Source: Dethiosulfatibacter aminovorans DSM 17477 (lineage in GTDB: Bacteria > Bacillota > Clostridia > Tissierellales > Dethiosulfatibacteraceae). Taken from it: a stretch of DNA of 64,000 bases. Shown here piece by piece: positions 51,151 through 60,224 of this stretch (within the stretch, counting starts at the first letter, position 1; every line of letters starts with the position of its first letter). The position numbers and the translations under genes were made by a program. The notes below the pieces were generated by a model. That model did no database searches and was not told where the DNA came from. It saw only the letters and a program-made list of their open reading frames with translations. Where the stretch lies: positions 1-64,000 of the forward strand of contig NZ_FQZL01000013.1 in the NCBI RefSeq assembly GCF_900142005.1, in the 5' to 3' direction.

Positions 51151-51897
51151 ATGATAATAGATCTTAACAGCGACCTTGGTGAAAGTTTTGGAGCATACAA
51201 CCTTGGAATGGACAGTGAAATACTGAAATTTGTTTCATCAGTAAACATAGCCTGCGGATTCCATGCAGGGGACCCCATGGTAATGGACAAAACTGTTGAA
51301 ATGGCCCTTGAGAACAACGTGAAGATGGGAGCCCATCCGGGAATGCCGGACCTTATGGGTTTTGGAAGAAGAAACATGAACATTTCCGGAGATGAAGCCA
51401 GGAATTATGTGATATACCAGGTTGGTGCGCTCAAGGCCTTCGTTGAAGCCAGGGGAGGAAAGCTTGCACACGTGAAGCCCCACGGAGCCCTTTACAACAT
51501 GGCGGCAAAGGATAAGATACTTTCAGAAGCCATAGTGAAGGCAGTGAAATCAATAGATCCAAACCTTGTTCTATTTGGACTTCCGGGTTCGGAGACCGCA
51601 AAGGCTGCAGTAGAAATCGGACTTGAGTTCAAGAATGAAGTATTTGCTGACAGGGGATACACTGATGAAGGAGTGCTTGTGCCAAGAAGTCAGCCTGGAG
51701 CATTCGTAAAGGGTGCCGAGTATTGTGCCGACAGGATAGCGAGGATGGTCCAGCAGGGCGAGGTGGAAAGTGTAAGCGGAAAAATAGTGAAGATCAAGGC
51801 GGATACGGTCTGCGTTCATGGAGACAACGACGAGGCACTGAGTTTTGTGAAAACACTGAGGCAGAGACTTGAAAGCCTTGGATTCGAGATAGGATGA
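51151..51897 (+). CDS. pxpA: 5-oxoprolinase subunit A (LamB/YcsF)
   Basis: A 248-aa protein of the LamB/YcsF family, the subunit that with PxpB and PxpC cleaves 5-oxoproline to glutamate using ATP. DLNSDLGESFGAY, NIACGFHAGDP, HVKPHGALYN and FADRGYTDEG-type motifs are complete. Usual length near 250. AGAGGTG ribosome site. Followed after 15 bp by pxpB. Confidence 0.97.
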   Translation: MIIDLNSDLGESFGAYNLGMDSEILKFVSSVNIACGFHAGDPMVMDKTVEMALENNVKMGAHPGMPDLMGFGRRNMNISGDEARNYVIYQVGALKAFVEARGGKLAHVKPHGALYNMAAKDKILSEAIVKAVKSIDPNLVLFGLPGSETAKAAVEIGLEFKNEVFADRGYTDEGVLVPRSQPGAFVKGAEYCADRIARMVQQGEVESVSGKIVKIKADTVCVHGDNDEALSFVKTLRQRLESLGFEIG

Positions 51898-51912
51898 TGG
51901 AAGGTGGAATCG

Positions 51913-52611
51913 ATGAAACCAAAAGTTATGGCCATAAGCGACAATTCCATAATGATAGAATATCCTGCTGAAATAAGCGAGGAAATAAACAGATGCATTC
52001 GTTCCGTTACCAGGGAAATTGGTGATAGAATATCAGATTTAATCGTAGACATAATACCTGCATACCATACCATTACAGTGAACTACGATTGTCTGGATGT
52101 TGATTATAACTCTCTCCTGGAGAAAATAGAAGAAATAGTCTCCATGTCCATGGATGATGGAGATGAAGAGAGGGAAATCGTGGAAATTCCAGTCTGCTAC
52201 GAAGAGCCCTACGGACTCGATATTGATGAAGTTTGCAGCATCCACAATATGACCAGGGAGGAGCTTGTCAAGAGGCATACGGCCCCTGAATATCTTGTCT
52301 ACATGGTGGGCTTCACTCCCGGATTCCCATACCTTGGCGGAATGGACGAGTCCATTGCAACACCTAGAAAGAAGGAACCAAGGAGCAGGATACCTGCAGG
52401 GTCTGTAGGCATAGCAGGATCACAGACGGGAGTATATCCCATAGAGAGTCCAGGGGGATGGCAGATCATAGGCCGCACACCCCTGAAACTCTTTGATCCG
52501 TACAGGGAAAATCCGGTTCTCATTGAAGCAGGCCAGTACATAAAGTACAGAAGCATTTCATCGAAGGAGTATGAAGAGATGGAAAGGAATCCGGAGGTGG
52601 ATCATGGGTAG
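51913..52611 (+). CDS. pxpB: 5-oxoprolinase subunit B (KipI)
   Basis: A 232-aa KipI-type protein, part of the ATP-dependent 5-oxoprolinase. VGFTPGFPYLGGMD and the motifs PAGSVGIAGSQTGVYP and SPGGWQIIGRTP are diagnostic. ATG 51913 with AAGGTGG 5 nt upstream is preferred to GTG 51904. Overlaps pxpC by 8 bp. Confidence 0.96.
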   Translation: MKPKVMAISDNSIMIEYPAEISEEINRCIRSVTREIGDRISDLIVDIIPAYHTITVNYDCLDVDYNSLLEKIEEIVSMSMDDGDEEREIVEIPVCYEEPYGLDIDEVCSIHNMTREELVKRHTAPEYLVYMVGFTPGFPYLGGMDESIATPRKKEPRSRIPAGSVGIAGSQTGVYPIESPGGWQIIGRTPLKLFDPYRENPVLIEAGQYIKYRSISSKEYEEMERNPEVDHG

Positions 52612-53632
52612 CATGAAGATATTGAAATCGGGAATGTTTTCAACCATACAGGACCTGGGCAGGTTTGGGCATCAGGCGAAAGGAATATCAGTGTCGGGAG
52701 CAATGGATCAGCTGTCTTTGAGGCTGGCAAACATACTTGTTGGAAACGATGAGAAAGCTCCATGCTTAGAGATGACCGTGAAGGGAGACAAGATAGAGTT
52801 CCAGAAAGATGCAGTTATTGCAATAACCGGATGCGACATGGGATTCACAGTCAACGGAAGGCCCGTATGGATAGACAGGACGCTCTTTGTCAACAAGGGA
52901 GACGTCCTGGACAGCGGATTCTGCAGATATGGAAAGCTTTCATATCTGGCCGTTAGAGGAGGTCTTGACATACCCAAGGTTCTTGGAAGCAGCTCCACGT
53001 TTTTAAGAGCATCCATTGGAGGACATAAGGGAAGAAAGCTTATGGCTGGAGACGTGCTGGATTTTCCAGACCTTGAGTCTTCAATGTCGAGAGCAGTGCA
53101 GGTCACCAGGGAGATAAAGGACCTTTTATTCCATCCTAGAAAGGTTAGATTTGTATACGGCAATGAAAAGGACAGGTTCACGGAAAAGGGAGTGGGAACG
53201 TTTTTGAACTCCCAATACACCATACAGAACGATTCGGACAGGATGGGATACAGGATGAAGGGCGATGTTGTGGAACATGTCACAAATGGAGACATCATAT
53301 CCGGGGGCATAAACTTCGGTTCCATACAGATTCCCGGAAACGGACAGCCAATAGTGATGATGGCCGACAGGCAGACCACCGGAGGATATACGAAGATAGG
53401 CCAGGTAATCCAGTCAGACCTGCCCTACCTTTCACAGAAGAAGCCACAGGATATTGTGGAGTTTCAGTCTGTGACTGTTGATGAAGCAATTGAGCTGTGG
53501 AGAGAACTTAACATGAAGATTCGTGCATGGAAGGAAAGCCTTGACTACGGATACTACAGGGTAAATGAGCTGAGAAGGTTTACTCTCAGCTTCAACAACA
53601 AAACATACAATGTAAAGGCGGTGGAGGTATGA
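52604..53632 (+). CDS. pxpC: 5-oxoprolinase subunit C (KipA)
   Basis: A 342-aa KipA/AHS2 family protein, third 5-oxoprolinase subunit. FSTIQDLGRFGHQAKGIS at the N terminus and MADRQTTGGYTKIGQV near the end are typical. ATG 52604 has GGAGGTGG upstream; an in-frame ATG at 52571 would lack a site. ATGA-type overlap with the next gene. Confidence 0.96.
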   Translation: MGSMKILKSGMFSTIQDLGRFGHQAKGISVSGAMDQLSLRLANILVGNDEKAPCLEMTVKGDKIEFQKDAVIAITGCDMGFTVNGRPVWIDRTLFVNKGDVLDSGFCRYGKLSYLAVRGGLDIPKVLGSSSTFLRASIGGHKGRKLMAGDVLDFPDLESSMSRAVQVTREIKDLLFHPRKVRFVYGNEKDRFTEKGVGTFLNSQYTIQNDSDRMGYRMKGDVVEHVTNGDIISGGINFGSIQIPGNGQPIVMMADRQTTGGYTKIGQVIQSDLPYLSQKKPQDIVEFQSVTVDEAIELWRELNMKIRAWKESLDYGYYRVNELRRFTLSFNNKTYNVKAVEV

Positions 53633-54420
53633 TGGACTATTCAAATGCAACACCGGAAACAATAAGGCAACTGATCAGGAACAGGGAATTCATGATGCCC
53701 ACCTCGGGCGTGGCTTCAGGTTATGCCCAGGGAAATCTTGTTATACTTCCCAAGGAATATGCATATGATTTCCTTCTTTTTGCATACAGGAATCCGAAGC
53801 CTTGTCCTCTGCTCTACGTATCGGACACGGGAGAAAAACATCTGGATAAAATAGCAGCCGGGTCAAACATCTATACTGATATAGGGAACTACAATATCTA
53901 CAGGGATGGGAAGCTGGTTGAGAATATCGAGAATGTGGAAAAATACCATTCCGATGACCTGGTGTCATTCATAATAGGATGCAGCTTTACCTTCGAGTCT
54001 GAGCTGGTGAAGGAGGGAATCAGGATTCCCCATATTGAGAAGAAGGCCAATGTAGCCATGTACGATACAAACATAAGGCTGGAGGACAGTGGAGTTTTCA
54101 GCGGAAACATGGTTGTATCAATGAGGCCGATCAAGGCCAGGGACGTATCAAGGGCTGTAATGATAACATCAAGTTTTGCAAAGGTCCACGGTGCTCCCGT
54201 ACATGTCGGAAATCCTGCTGATATTGGTATTGATGATATAACAAAGCCCGACTATGGAGATTTTGTGGGAATAGAGGAAGACGAGGTGCCTGTATTCTGG
54301 GCCTGCGGCGTGACTCCCCAGAATGCCTTGAGACAGAGCAAGATACCATTTGCAATCACCCACGGTCCGGGATACATGTTCGTTACGGGCATAAAAAACA
54401 GCGACCTCATAACATATTGA
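53629..54420 (+). CDS. ycsI: YcsI/DUF1445 family protein (D-glutamate cyclase-like)
   Basis: A 263-aa protein of the DUF1445 family: MMPTSGVASGYAQGNLVILP, IIGCSFTFESEL, PVFWACGVTPQNAL and ITHGPGYMFVT. The mammalian relative (C14orf159/DGLUCY) converts D-glutamate to 5-oxo-D-proline, so the family position beside 5-oxoprolinase is meaningful: it could supply 5-oxoproline from D-glutamate. It overlaps pxpC by 4 bp; ATG 53632 is an alternative start. The operon ends at a strong terminator. Confidence 0.93.
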   Translation: MMDYSNATPETIRQLIRNREFMMPTSGVASGYAQGNLVILPKEYAYDFLLFAYRNPKPCPLLYVSDTGEKHLDKIAAGSNIYTDIGNYNIYRDGKLVENIENVEKYHSDDLVSFIIGCSFTFESELVKEGIRIPHIEKKANVAMYDTNIRLEDSGVFSGNMVVSMRPIKARDVSRAVMITSSFAKVHGAPVHVGNPADIGIDDITKPDYGDFVGIEEDEVPVFWACGVTPQNALRQSKIPFAITHGPGYMFVTGIKNSDLITY

Positions 54421-54442
54421 ATAATGGAATTTGACAAAAGTG

Positions 54443-54473
54443 AGACCTATCCCGTTGGATGGGTCTTTTTTTG
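54443..54473 (+). terminator. Terminator of the pxpABC-ycsI operon
   Basis: AGACCTATCC / GGATGGGTCT stem with CGTT loop and a T-run. The following 390 bp to bcd is very AT-rich and contains the Rex-like site, an ATAACAA / TTGTTAT inverted repeat near 54549-54578, and no other recognisable element. Confidence 0.9.
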
Positions 54474-54784
54474 TTGTATTTTAATACTTGCAAATATGAC
54501 TTGCGGCAACGAATTAAGTTGTATTTGAATTATTTACTGATAAAAATATAACAAATTTTTTAGCCTTTATTGTTATTTTTATAAAGAAAATTGCAAAAAA
54601 AATTTCAGTTAATAAGCCGGATTTTTTTGCTGAAAAAACGCGTGAAAAACCGTTTATTTTTTGAAATGATGGCTGTATGGCTTGATAAAACTCGGTTTTA
54701 GAGCTTATGTATACAAATTGTAATTTAGTATCAAAATAGTAACTATATATCCATTTTGGTACATAATACCTAAAAAGTGCGATA

Positions 54785-54802
54785 TTGTACATAGTTTAAC
54801 AA
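54785..54802. promoter_or_regulatory. Rex-type operator upstream of bcd-etfBA
   Basis: TTGTACA-TAGT-TTAACAA matches the Rex consensus TTGTTAA-N4-TTAACAA in 12 of 14 fixed positions with exact spacing, 60 bp before the bcd start. Rex senses the NADH/NAD ratio and controls bcd-etf in many Clostridia. Confidence 0.75.
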
Positions 54803-54861
54803 TGTAATATCATTAACCCATATTAAATAGTAATTATGTTTGATTCACACAGGAGGAAAAA

Positions 54862-56001
54862 ATGAATTTTGAACTAAGTAAAGAACACAAGTTGGTTGTT
54901 CAAACAGTAAGAGAATTTGCGCAAACTGAATTGGAACCTCAAGCAGCTGAAAATGATCAGAATGGAACGTTTCCAATAAATGAGTACAAGAAAATGGGTG
55001 AGATCGGACTTCTTGGTCTACCTTTCAGCACTGAATACGATGGAGCAGGTGGAGACTACCTTTCATACATCCTTGCAGTAGAGGAAATCTCAAAGGTAGA
55101 TGCTTCTGTAGGTATATCATACTCGGTACAGACTTCACTGAACATGGGAGCAATAAACGCATTTGCATCTGAAGAGCAGAAGAAGAAATATCTTCCTGCA
55201 CTTTGTACAGGAAAGCATATCGGATCATTTGGACTTACAGAGCCGGGAGCAGGAACTGATGCGGCAGGAGTTAGAACAGTAGCGGTTAAGGATGGAGACA
55301 AATATATACTTAACGGACAGAAGTGTTTCATAACTAACAGTCCAATAGCAGATACATTCGTGATATTTGCAATGACTGACAGATCAAAAGGAACCAAAGG
55401 ATTGTCAGCTTTTATAGTAGAAAAGGATTTCCCTGGAATCTCAATAGGAAAGATTGAAGACAAGATGGGAATAAGAGCATCACAGGTTGGAGAGATCGTA
55501 ATGGAAGATTGTATCGTTCCTGCCGAGAACCTTATGGGCAAGGAAGGAAAAGGTTTTGGAATAGCGATGAAGACTCTTGACGGCGGAAGAATCGGTGTTG
55601 CTGCACAGGCTCTTGGTATAGCAGAAGGAGCAATGGAGCATACTATTGAATACATGAAGGAAAGAAAGCAGTTTGGAAGACCTATCCACAAGTTCCAGTA
55701 CCTTCAGTTCAGAATGGCAGACATGAAGGCTAAGATCGAGCAGGCTAGATACCTTGTATACAAGGCTGCAATGGATAAGAACAACGGCAAGTCATACTCA
55801 GAGTCGGCAGCTATGGCAAAGATGGTTGCATCTGACTGTGCTATGGAAGTTACAACAAACTGTGTACAGATGATGGGTGGATACGGATTCATCAAGGAAT
55901 ACCCTGTTGAGAGAATGATGAGAGACTCAAAGATCACTCAGATTTATGAAGGAACAAACGAAGTAATGAGAATGGTTATCTCAGGAAACATGTTTAGATA
56001 A
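54862..56001 (+). CDS. bcd: Short-chain (butyryl-CoA) acyl-CoA dehydrogenase
   Basis: A 379-aa acyl-CoA dehydrogenase. SFGLTEPGAGTDAAG and KCFITNSPIAD are flavin/substrate motifs, and the catalytic Glu is in QIYEGTNEVMR. With EtfBA it forms the complex reducing crotonyl-CoA to butyryl-CoA, often coupled to ferredoxin reduction by bifurcation. Without adjacent crt, hbd or thl genes a different enoyl-CoA, for example in amino acid fermentation, is possible. CACAGGAGG ribosome site; first gene of the operon. Confidence 0.93.
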   Translation: MNFELSKEHKLVVQTVREFAQTELEPQAAENDQNGTFPINEYKKMGEIGLLGLPFSTEYDGAGGDYLSYILAVEEISKVDASVGISYSVQTSLNMGAINAFASEEQKKKYLPALCTGKHIGSFGLTEPGAGTDAAGVRTVAVKDGDKYILNGQKCFITNSPIADTFVIFAMTDRSKGTKGLSAFIVEKDFPGISIGKIEDKMGIRASQVGEIVMEDCIVPAENLMGKEGKGFGIAMKTLDGGRIGVAAQALGIAEGAMEHTIEYMKERKQFGRPIHKFQYLQFRMADMKAKIEQARYLVYKAAMDKNNGKSYSESAAMAKMVASDCAMEVTTNCVQMMGGYGFIKEYPVERMMRDSKITQIYEGTNEVMRMVISGNMFR

Positions 56002-56018
56002 TTGGGAGGAATAAAGAG

Positions 56019-56798
56019 ATGAATATAGTTGTTTGTGTAAAACAAGTACCAGATACAAATGAAGTAAAGATAGATCCGGTAAAAGGAACACTTATCAGAG
56101 ACGGAGTTCCATCAATAATCAATCCGGATGACAAGAATGCAATAGAAGAGGCTTTGGCTCTTAAGGATAAGCACGGTGCAAAGGTAACAGTAATAACAAT
56201 GGGACCACCACAGGCGGAAGTTGCGCTTAAGGAAGCAATTGCAATGGGTGCCGATGATGCAATACTGGTTTCAGACAGAGCATTTGCAGGATCTGACACT
56301 CTTGCAACTTCAAGAACTCTTGCAGGAGCAATAGCAAAGCTTGACTATGATATAGTAATGGCAGGAAGACAGGCAATAGACGGAGATACTGCACAGGTAG
56401 GACCTGGAATCGCTGAAAGTCTTGGACTTCCACAGGTAACTTATGTTGAGAATGTAGAAGTTGAAGGAAAAAGCCTTAAAATAAGAAAGGCTCTTGAAGA
56501 TGGATATGAAATGCTTGAAATCCAGACTCCATGCCTGTTGACTGCTATCGATTCCCTTAACGAACCAAGATACATGCAGATGAAAAACATCTTTACAGCA
56601 TATGACAAGGAAGTAACTATGTGGAATGCAAGTGACATTGATGTAAATCCTGAGCATCTTGGACTTAAAGGTTCACCTACTAAGGTTAAGAAGACTTGGA
56701 CCAAGGAAGTAAAGGGAGCAGGAGAATTAGTTGAATTGCCTGCTAAGGATGCAGCAGCTGTTGCACTTTCAAAGCTTAAAGAAAAGCACTATATTTAA
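56019..56798 (+). CDS. etfB: Electron transfer flavoprotein beta subunit
   Basis: A 259-aa EtfB. CVKQVPDTNEVKIDP at the N terminus, AGRQAIDGDTAQVGPGIAE and VNPEHLGLKGSPT are typical of clostridial EtfB that binds the second, bifurcating FAD. It follows bcd by 17 bp and precedes etfA by 16 bp. Confidence 0.96.
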   Translation: MNIVVCVKQVPDTNEVKIDPVKGTLIRDGVPSIINPDDKNAIEEALALKDKHGAKVTVITMGPPQAEVALKEAIAMGADDAILVSDRAFAGSDTLATSRTLAGAIAKLDYDIVMAGRQAIDGDTAQVGPGIAESLGLPQVTYVENVEVEGKSLKIRKALEDGYEMLEIQTPCLLTAIDSLNEPRYMQMKNIFTAYDKEVTMWNASDIDVNPEHLGLKGSPTKVKKTWTKEVKGAGELVELPAKDAAAVALSKLKEKHYI

Positions 56799-56814
56799 GG
56801 TGGAGGTTTCGAAA

Positions 56815-57825
56815 ATGAATTTAAATGAATATAAAGGTGTATGGGTATACGCTGAACAAAGAGATGGAGAATTACAAAAAATAGGACTTGAGCTTCTTGG
56901 AAAGGCAAGAGAAATTGCTGATGGCATTAATGAAGAATTGACAGCCGTATTGCTCGGAAACAACATGGAAGAATCAGCAAAGGAACTTCTTGCATATGGA
57001 GCTGACAAGGTAATATATGTTGAAGACGAGAAACTTGCTCACTTCACTACTGATGCTTTCACTGAAGCAATCTGTGATTTGATAGAAAAAGATAAGCCTG
57101 GCATGATGCTTGTTGGCGCTACTTATCTTGGAAGAGACCTTGGACCTAGAATTGCAGCAAGAGTAGGAACAGGACTTACAGCAGACTGTACGGCCCTTGC
57201 TACAGAAGAAGGAACTGGACATCTTATGATGACAAGACCTGCATTCGGTGGAAACCTTATGGCTACAATCATGTGTACAGACCACAGACCACAAATGGCT
57301 ACAGTTAGACCTGGCGTTTTCGACATGATTGCAAAAGACGAGTCAAGAGTGGATGCAGCAAAAATAGACAAAAGAACAACAACGTTCTCAGCAGACGTTG
57401 ATAGAATAAAGGTTCTAGACGTAATAAAAGAGCTTAAGGATACTGTTGACCTTACTGAAGCGCAATTCATAGTTTCAGGCGGTAGAGGAGTAGGCAGCGC
57501 TGAAAACTTCGAAATCTTGAAAGAACTGGCACATGAGCTTGGCGGTACAGTAGCAGGTTCAAGAGCTTCAATCGACAACGGTTGGTTGGATCATGATCTT
57601 CAGGTTGGACAAACAGGTAAAACTGTAAGACCTTTGGTTTATGTTGCATGCGGTATATCAGGAGCTATCCAGCATTTGGCAGGAATGCAGGACAGCGAGT
57701 ACGTAATCGCAATAAACAAGGATGCAGATGCACCAATACACGGAGTAGCTGACCTCAGTCTTATCGGAGACTTGAACAAGCTTGTTCCAGAGTTCACGGC
57801 ACAGCTTAAGGCAATGAACCAGTAG
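56815..57825 (+). CDS. etfA: Electron transfer flavoprotein alpha subunit
   Basis: A 336-aa EtfA. The C-terminal FAD-binding motif VSGGRGVGSAENF and GQTGKTVRPLVYVACGISGAIQH are intact. ATG 56815 follows GGTGGAGG; an in-frame extension overlapping etfB has no site. It pairs with EtfB as electron acceptor/donor for Bcd. No N-terminal ferredoxin extension, unlike EtfA of some lactate or caffeyl-CoA systems. Confidence 0.96.
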   Translation: MNLNEYKGVWVYAEQRDGELQKIGLELLGKAREIADGINEELTAVLLGNNMEESAKELLAYGADKVIYVEDEKLAHFTTDAFTEAICDLIEKDKPGMMLVGATYLGRDLGPRIAARVGTGLTADCTALATEEGTGHLMMTRPAFGGNLMATIMCTDHRPQMATVRPGVFDMIAKDESRVDAAKIDKRTTTFSADVDRIKVLDVIKELKDTVDLTEAQFIVSGGRGVGSAENFEILKELAHELGGTVAGSRASIDNGWLDHDLQVGQTGKTVRPLVYVACGISGAIQHLAGMQDSEYVIAINKDADAPIHGVADLSLIGDLNKLVPEFTAQLKAMNQ

Positions 57826-57929
57826 CAACAAACGGGGAACGATTTATTGTTGTGTGGAATTAGACAGTCGCATAATTACTAAATGATCGGACGCTATATA
57901 CAAAATCAAACATTAGACTTGTAAATTTT

Positions 57930-57961
57930 AATAGACCCTGGTTTCAGGGTCTATTTTTTTA
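57930..57961 (+). terminator. Terminator of bcd-etfBA
   Basis: AATAGACCCTG / CAGGGTCTATT stem with GTTT loop and a T-run. Confidence 0.93.
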
Positions 57962-58045
57962 TCTCTCTTTATTTTAGCCAATAATGGATATATAATAAAC
58001 ATATACAAAGAAAGTAATAAGTTTATCATATAAAGGACGGATATT

Positions 58046-59095
58046 ATGGAAAAAACAATAAAAAGGACGGCTGCGTGGGTGGGAACGGGTTTCATTGTTC
58101 TCCTGGCGGTAATAATCATTAACCAGCTTCACAGCGTTTTCGTAGTAACTTCAGCAGTGAACATAAATCTGGGGAGGATAGTCACAGGAATTCTGGCTAT
58201 ATTTTTCTTTGGTATATTTGCAATGCCCCTCATTGGATTCATGAAGCTTAGGAAACCTCTGGAAATACCCGACAGGGAAGATGAGGCAGCCTATGGAAAG
58301 TATCTGGCAGCAATCAAGAAAAGGCTCGTGAAAAATCCATTGCTTAAGGCTGTCTCTCATGAATTTGACGGTGAAAGGGAAATAAGTGAGCAGATTTTGT
58401 CTGCATATTCCGTACTTGACCGGGAAGCGGAAAAAATCATAAAGGAAACGGCATCGACGGTTTTTCTGACAACGGCGGTATCGCAAAATGGAGTACTGGA
58501 CGGTCTGTTCGTCATGACCAGCCTGTCAAGAATGGTGTGGAAGGTAAGCCATATCTACAACCAGAGGCCTAATATAAAGGATATATTCCAGCTGTATATA
58601 AACGTAGCGGTTACGGTGCTCATGGCCAGGGAGATAGAAGACCTTGCAATACTTGACGAACAGCTGCAGCCCGTAGTGAACTCCCTCATAGGAGGAACCA
58701 TAGGCACCCTTGTACCTGGGGCGGCAGCGGTTTCAAACCTCATAGTAAGTTCAGTAATTGAAGGGTCTGCAAATGCACTTCTTGCACTGAGGGTAGGAGT
58801 AATAGCAAAGAAATACATGACAAGGCTTGAGGAAGGGGACAAGAGGCTCATAAGAAGGTCTGCAACCATTGAGGCATGCAAGCTTCTTGGAACTGTAGTT
58901 CAGGTGAATTCAGTAAACATAGTGAAGTCCTTTGTCAAGGCGTCAAAGAGGGCGACAATAGACAGGACCATTGACGGTATAAAGACAGGGGCGGACAAGA
59001 CAATAGACGGCATAAAGACCGGAGCCGGCAGGACAGGCAGCTTCGTAAAGGATATATTCAAGAAAGAAAGCAAGAAGGAACACGAGGAAGAATAA
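58046..59095 (+). CDS. DUF697 family membrane protein
   Basis: A 349-aa protein with two N-terminal transmembrane helices (about 12-30 and 43-66), a cytoplasmic helical part and a DUF697-type domain (about 140-280) containing further hydrophobic stretches (VFLTTAVSQNGVLDGLFVM, IGGTIGTLVPGAAAVSNL). The basic C-terminal tail has a tandem near-repeat of DRTIDGIKTGA. DUF697 proteins (YcjF-like) often accompany GTPases; none is adjacent. Function unknown. Confidence 0.75.
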   Translation: MEKTIKRTAAWVGTGFIVLLAVIIINQLHSVFVVTSAVNINLGRIVTGILAIFFFGIFAMPLIGFMKLRKPLEIPDREDEAAYGKYLAAIKKRLVKNPLLKAVSHEFDGEREISEQILSAYSVLDREAEKIIKETASTVFLTTAVSQNGVLDGLFVMTSLSRMVWKVSHIYNQRPNIKDIFQLYINVAVTVLMAREIEDLAILDEQLQPVVNSLIGGTIGTLVPGAAAVSNLIVSSVIEGSANALLALRVGVIAKKYMTRLEEGDKRLIRRSATIEACKLLGTVVQVNSVNIVKSFVKASKRATIDRTIDGIKTGADKTIDGIKTGAGRTGSFVKDIFKKESKKEHEEE

Positions 59096-59213
59096 AACCG
59101 GTTGGCCTTGCGGCGGATATATCTTTGATGTAAAATATTTTAGGTACATCAACATTTGCAGCACAATTAGAATCAAGGAAGCGAGATAAAATAACAGATG
59201 ACAGGAGAACATA

Positions 59214-60224
59214 ATGGGAATACTGATAACAGGTGGAGCAGGATATATAGGCAGCCATACGGTGGTTGAGCTTCTTAACGGAGGATACGAGGTAGTGGTT
59301 GTTGACAATTTCAGCAACAGCAAGCCGGAGGTACTTAACAGGATCAGGGAAATAACGGGAAAGGACTTCAAGTTTTACGAGGTGGACATACTGGATGAAA
59401 AGTCAATGGATTCCATATTTGAAGAAAACCGTATTGAAGCTGTCATTCATTTTGCAGGATACAAGGCGGTAGGTGAATCTGTGGAACTGCCTCTTAAATA
59501 TTACTACAACAATCTGACGGGAACACTTACACTTTGCGAGGTCATGAAGAAGCATGGAGTCAAGAAAATAGTATTCAGTTCATCGGCTACGGTCTACGGT
59601 TTGAACGAGTCTCCCTTGGTCGAAGGAATGACTCTTGGAACCACTAATCCATACGGAACCACAAAGATGATGATAGAGATGATACTGAGGGACCTCTACA
59701 TTTCGGACAATTCGTGGAGCATATCACTTCTCAGGTATTTCAATCCCATAGGAGCTCATGAAAGCGGAAGGATAGGAGAGGATCCCAACGGCATTCCCAA
59801 CAACCTGATGCCATACATAACCCAGGTTGCCGTAGGGAAAAGGAAGCAGCTCAGCGTATTCGGAAACGACTACAACACAAAGGATGGTACGGGAGTCAGG
59901 GACTATATACACGTTGTGGATCTTGCCATGGGTCATATAAAGGCTCTTGAGAGGGTCCTTGAAACAGAGGAGATAAATGAGTTTAACCTGGGAACGGGAA
60001 CGGGATACACCGTACTGGAGGTTGTTGAAAATTTTGAAAAAGCTACGGGAATAAAGATCCCCTTCGAGATAACCGAGAGAAGACCTGGAGACATAGACAT
60101 ATGCTATGCAGATGTTACAAAGGCCAAAGAAATACTGGGATGGAAGGCTGTCAAATCCATGGAGGACATGTGCAGGGATTCGTGGAAGTGGCAGAGTGAA
60201 AACCCGAAAGGATATGAACAATGA
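59214..60224 (+). CDS. galE: UDP-glucose 4-epimerase
   Basis: A 336-aa NAD-dependent SDR enzyme interconverting UDP-glucose and UDP-galactose. GGAGYIGSH binds NAD, SSSATVYG carries the Ser and YGTTKMM the YxxxK active site; SGRIGEDPNGIPNNLMPY is GalE-specific. AGGAGAAC site. A TTGATGTA / TACATCAA hairpin (59125-59152) lies upstream. ATGA overlap with the next gene. Confidence 0.96.
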   Translation: MGILITGGAGYIGSHTVVELLNGGYEVVVVDNFSNSKPEVLNRIREITGKDFKFYEVDILDEKSMDSIFEENRIEAVIHFAGYKAVGESVELPLKYYYNNLTGTLTLCEVMKKHGVKKIVFSSSATVYGLNESPLVEGMTLGTTNPYGTTKMMIEMILRDLYISDNSWSISLLRYFNPIGAHESGRIGEDPNGIPNNLMPYITQVAVGKRKQLSVFGNDYNTKDGTGVRDYIHVVDLAMGHIKALERVLETEEINEFNLGTGTGYTVLEVVENFEKATGIKIPFEITERRPGDIDICYADVTKAKEILGWKAVKSMEDMCRDSWKWQSENPKGYEQ

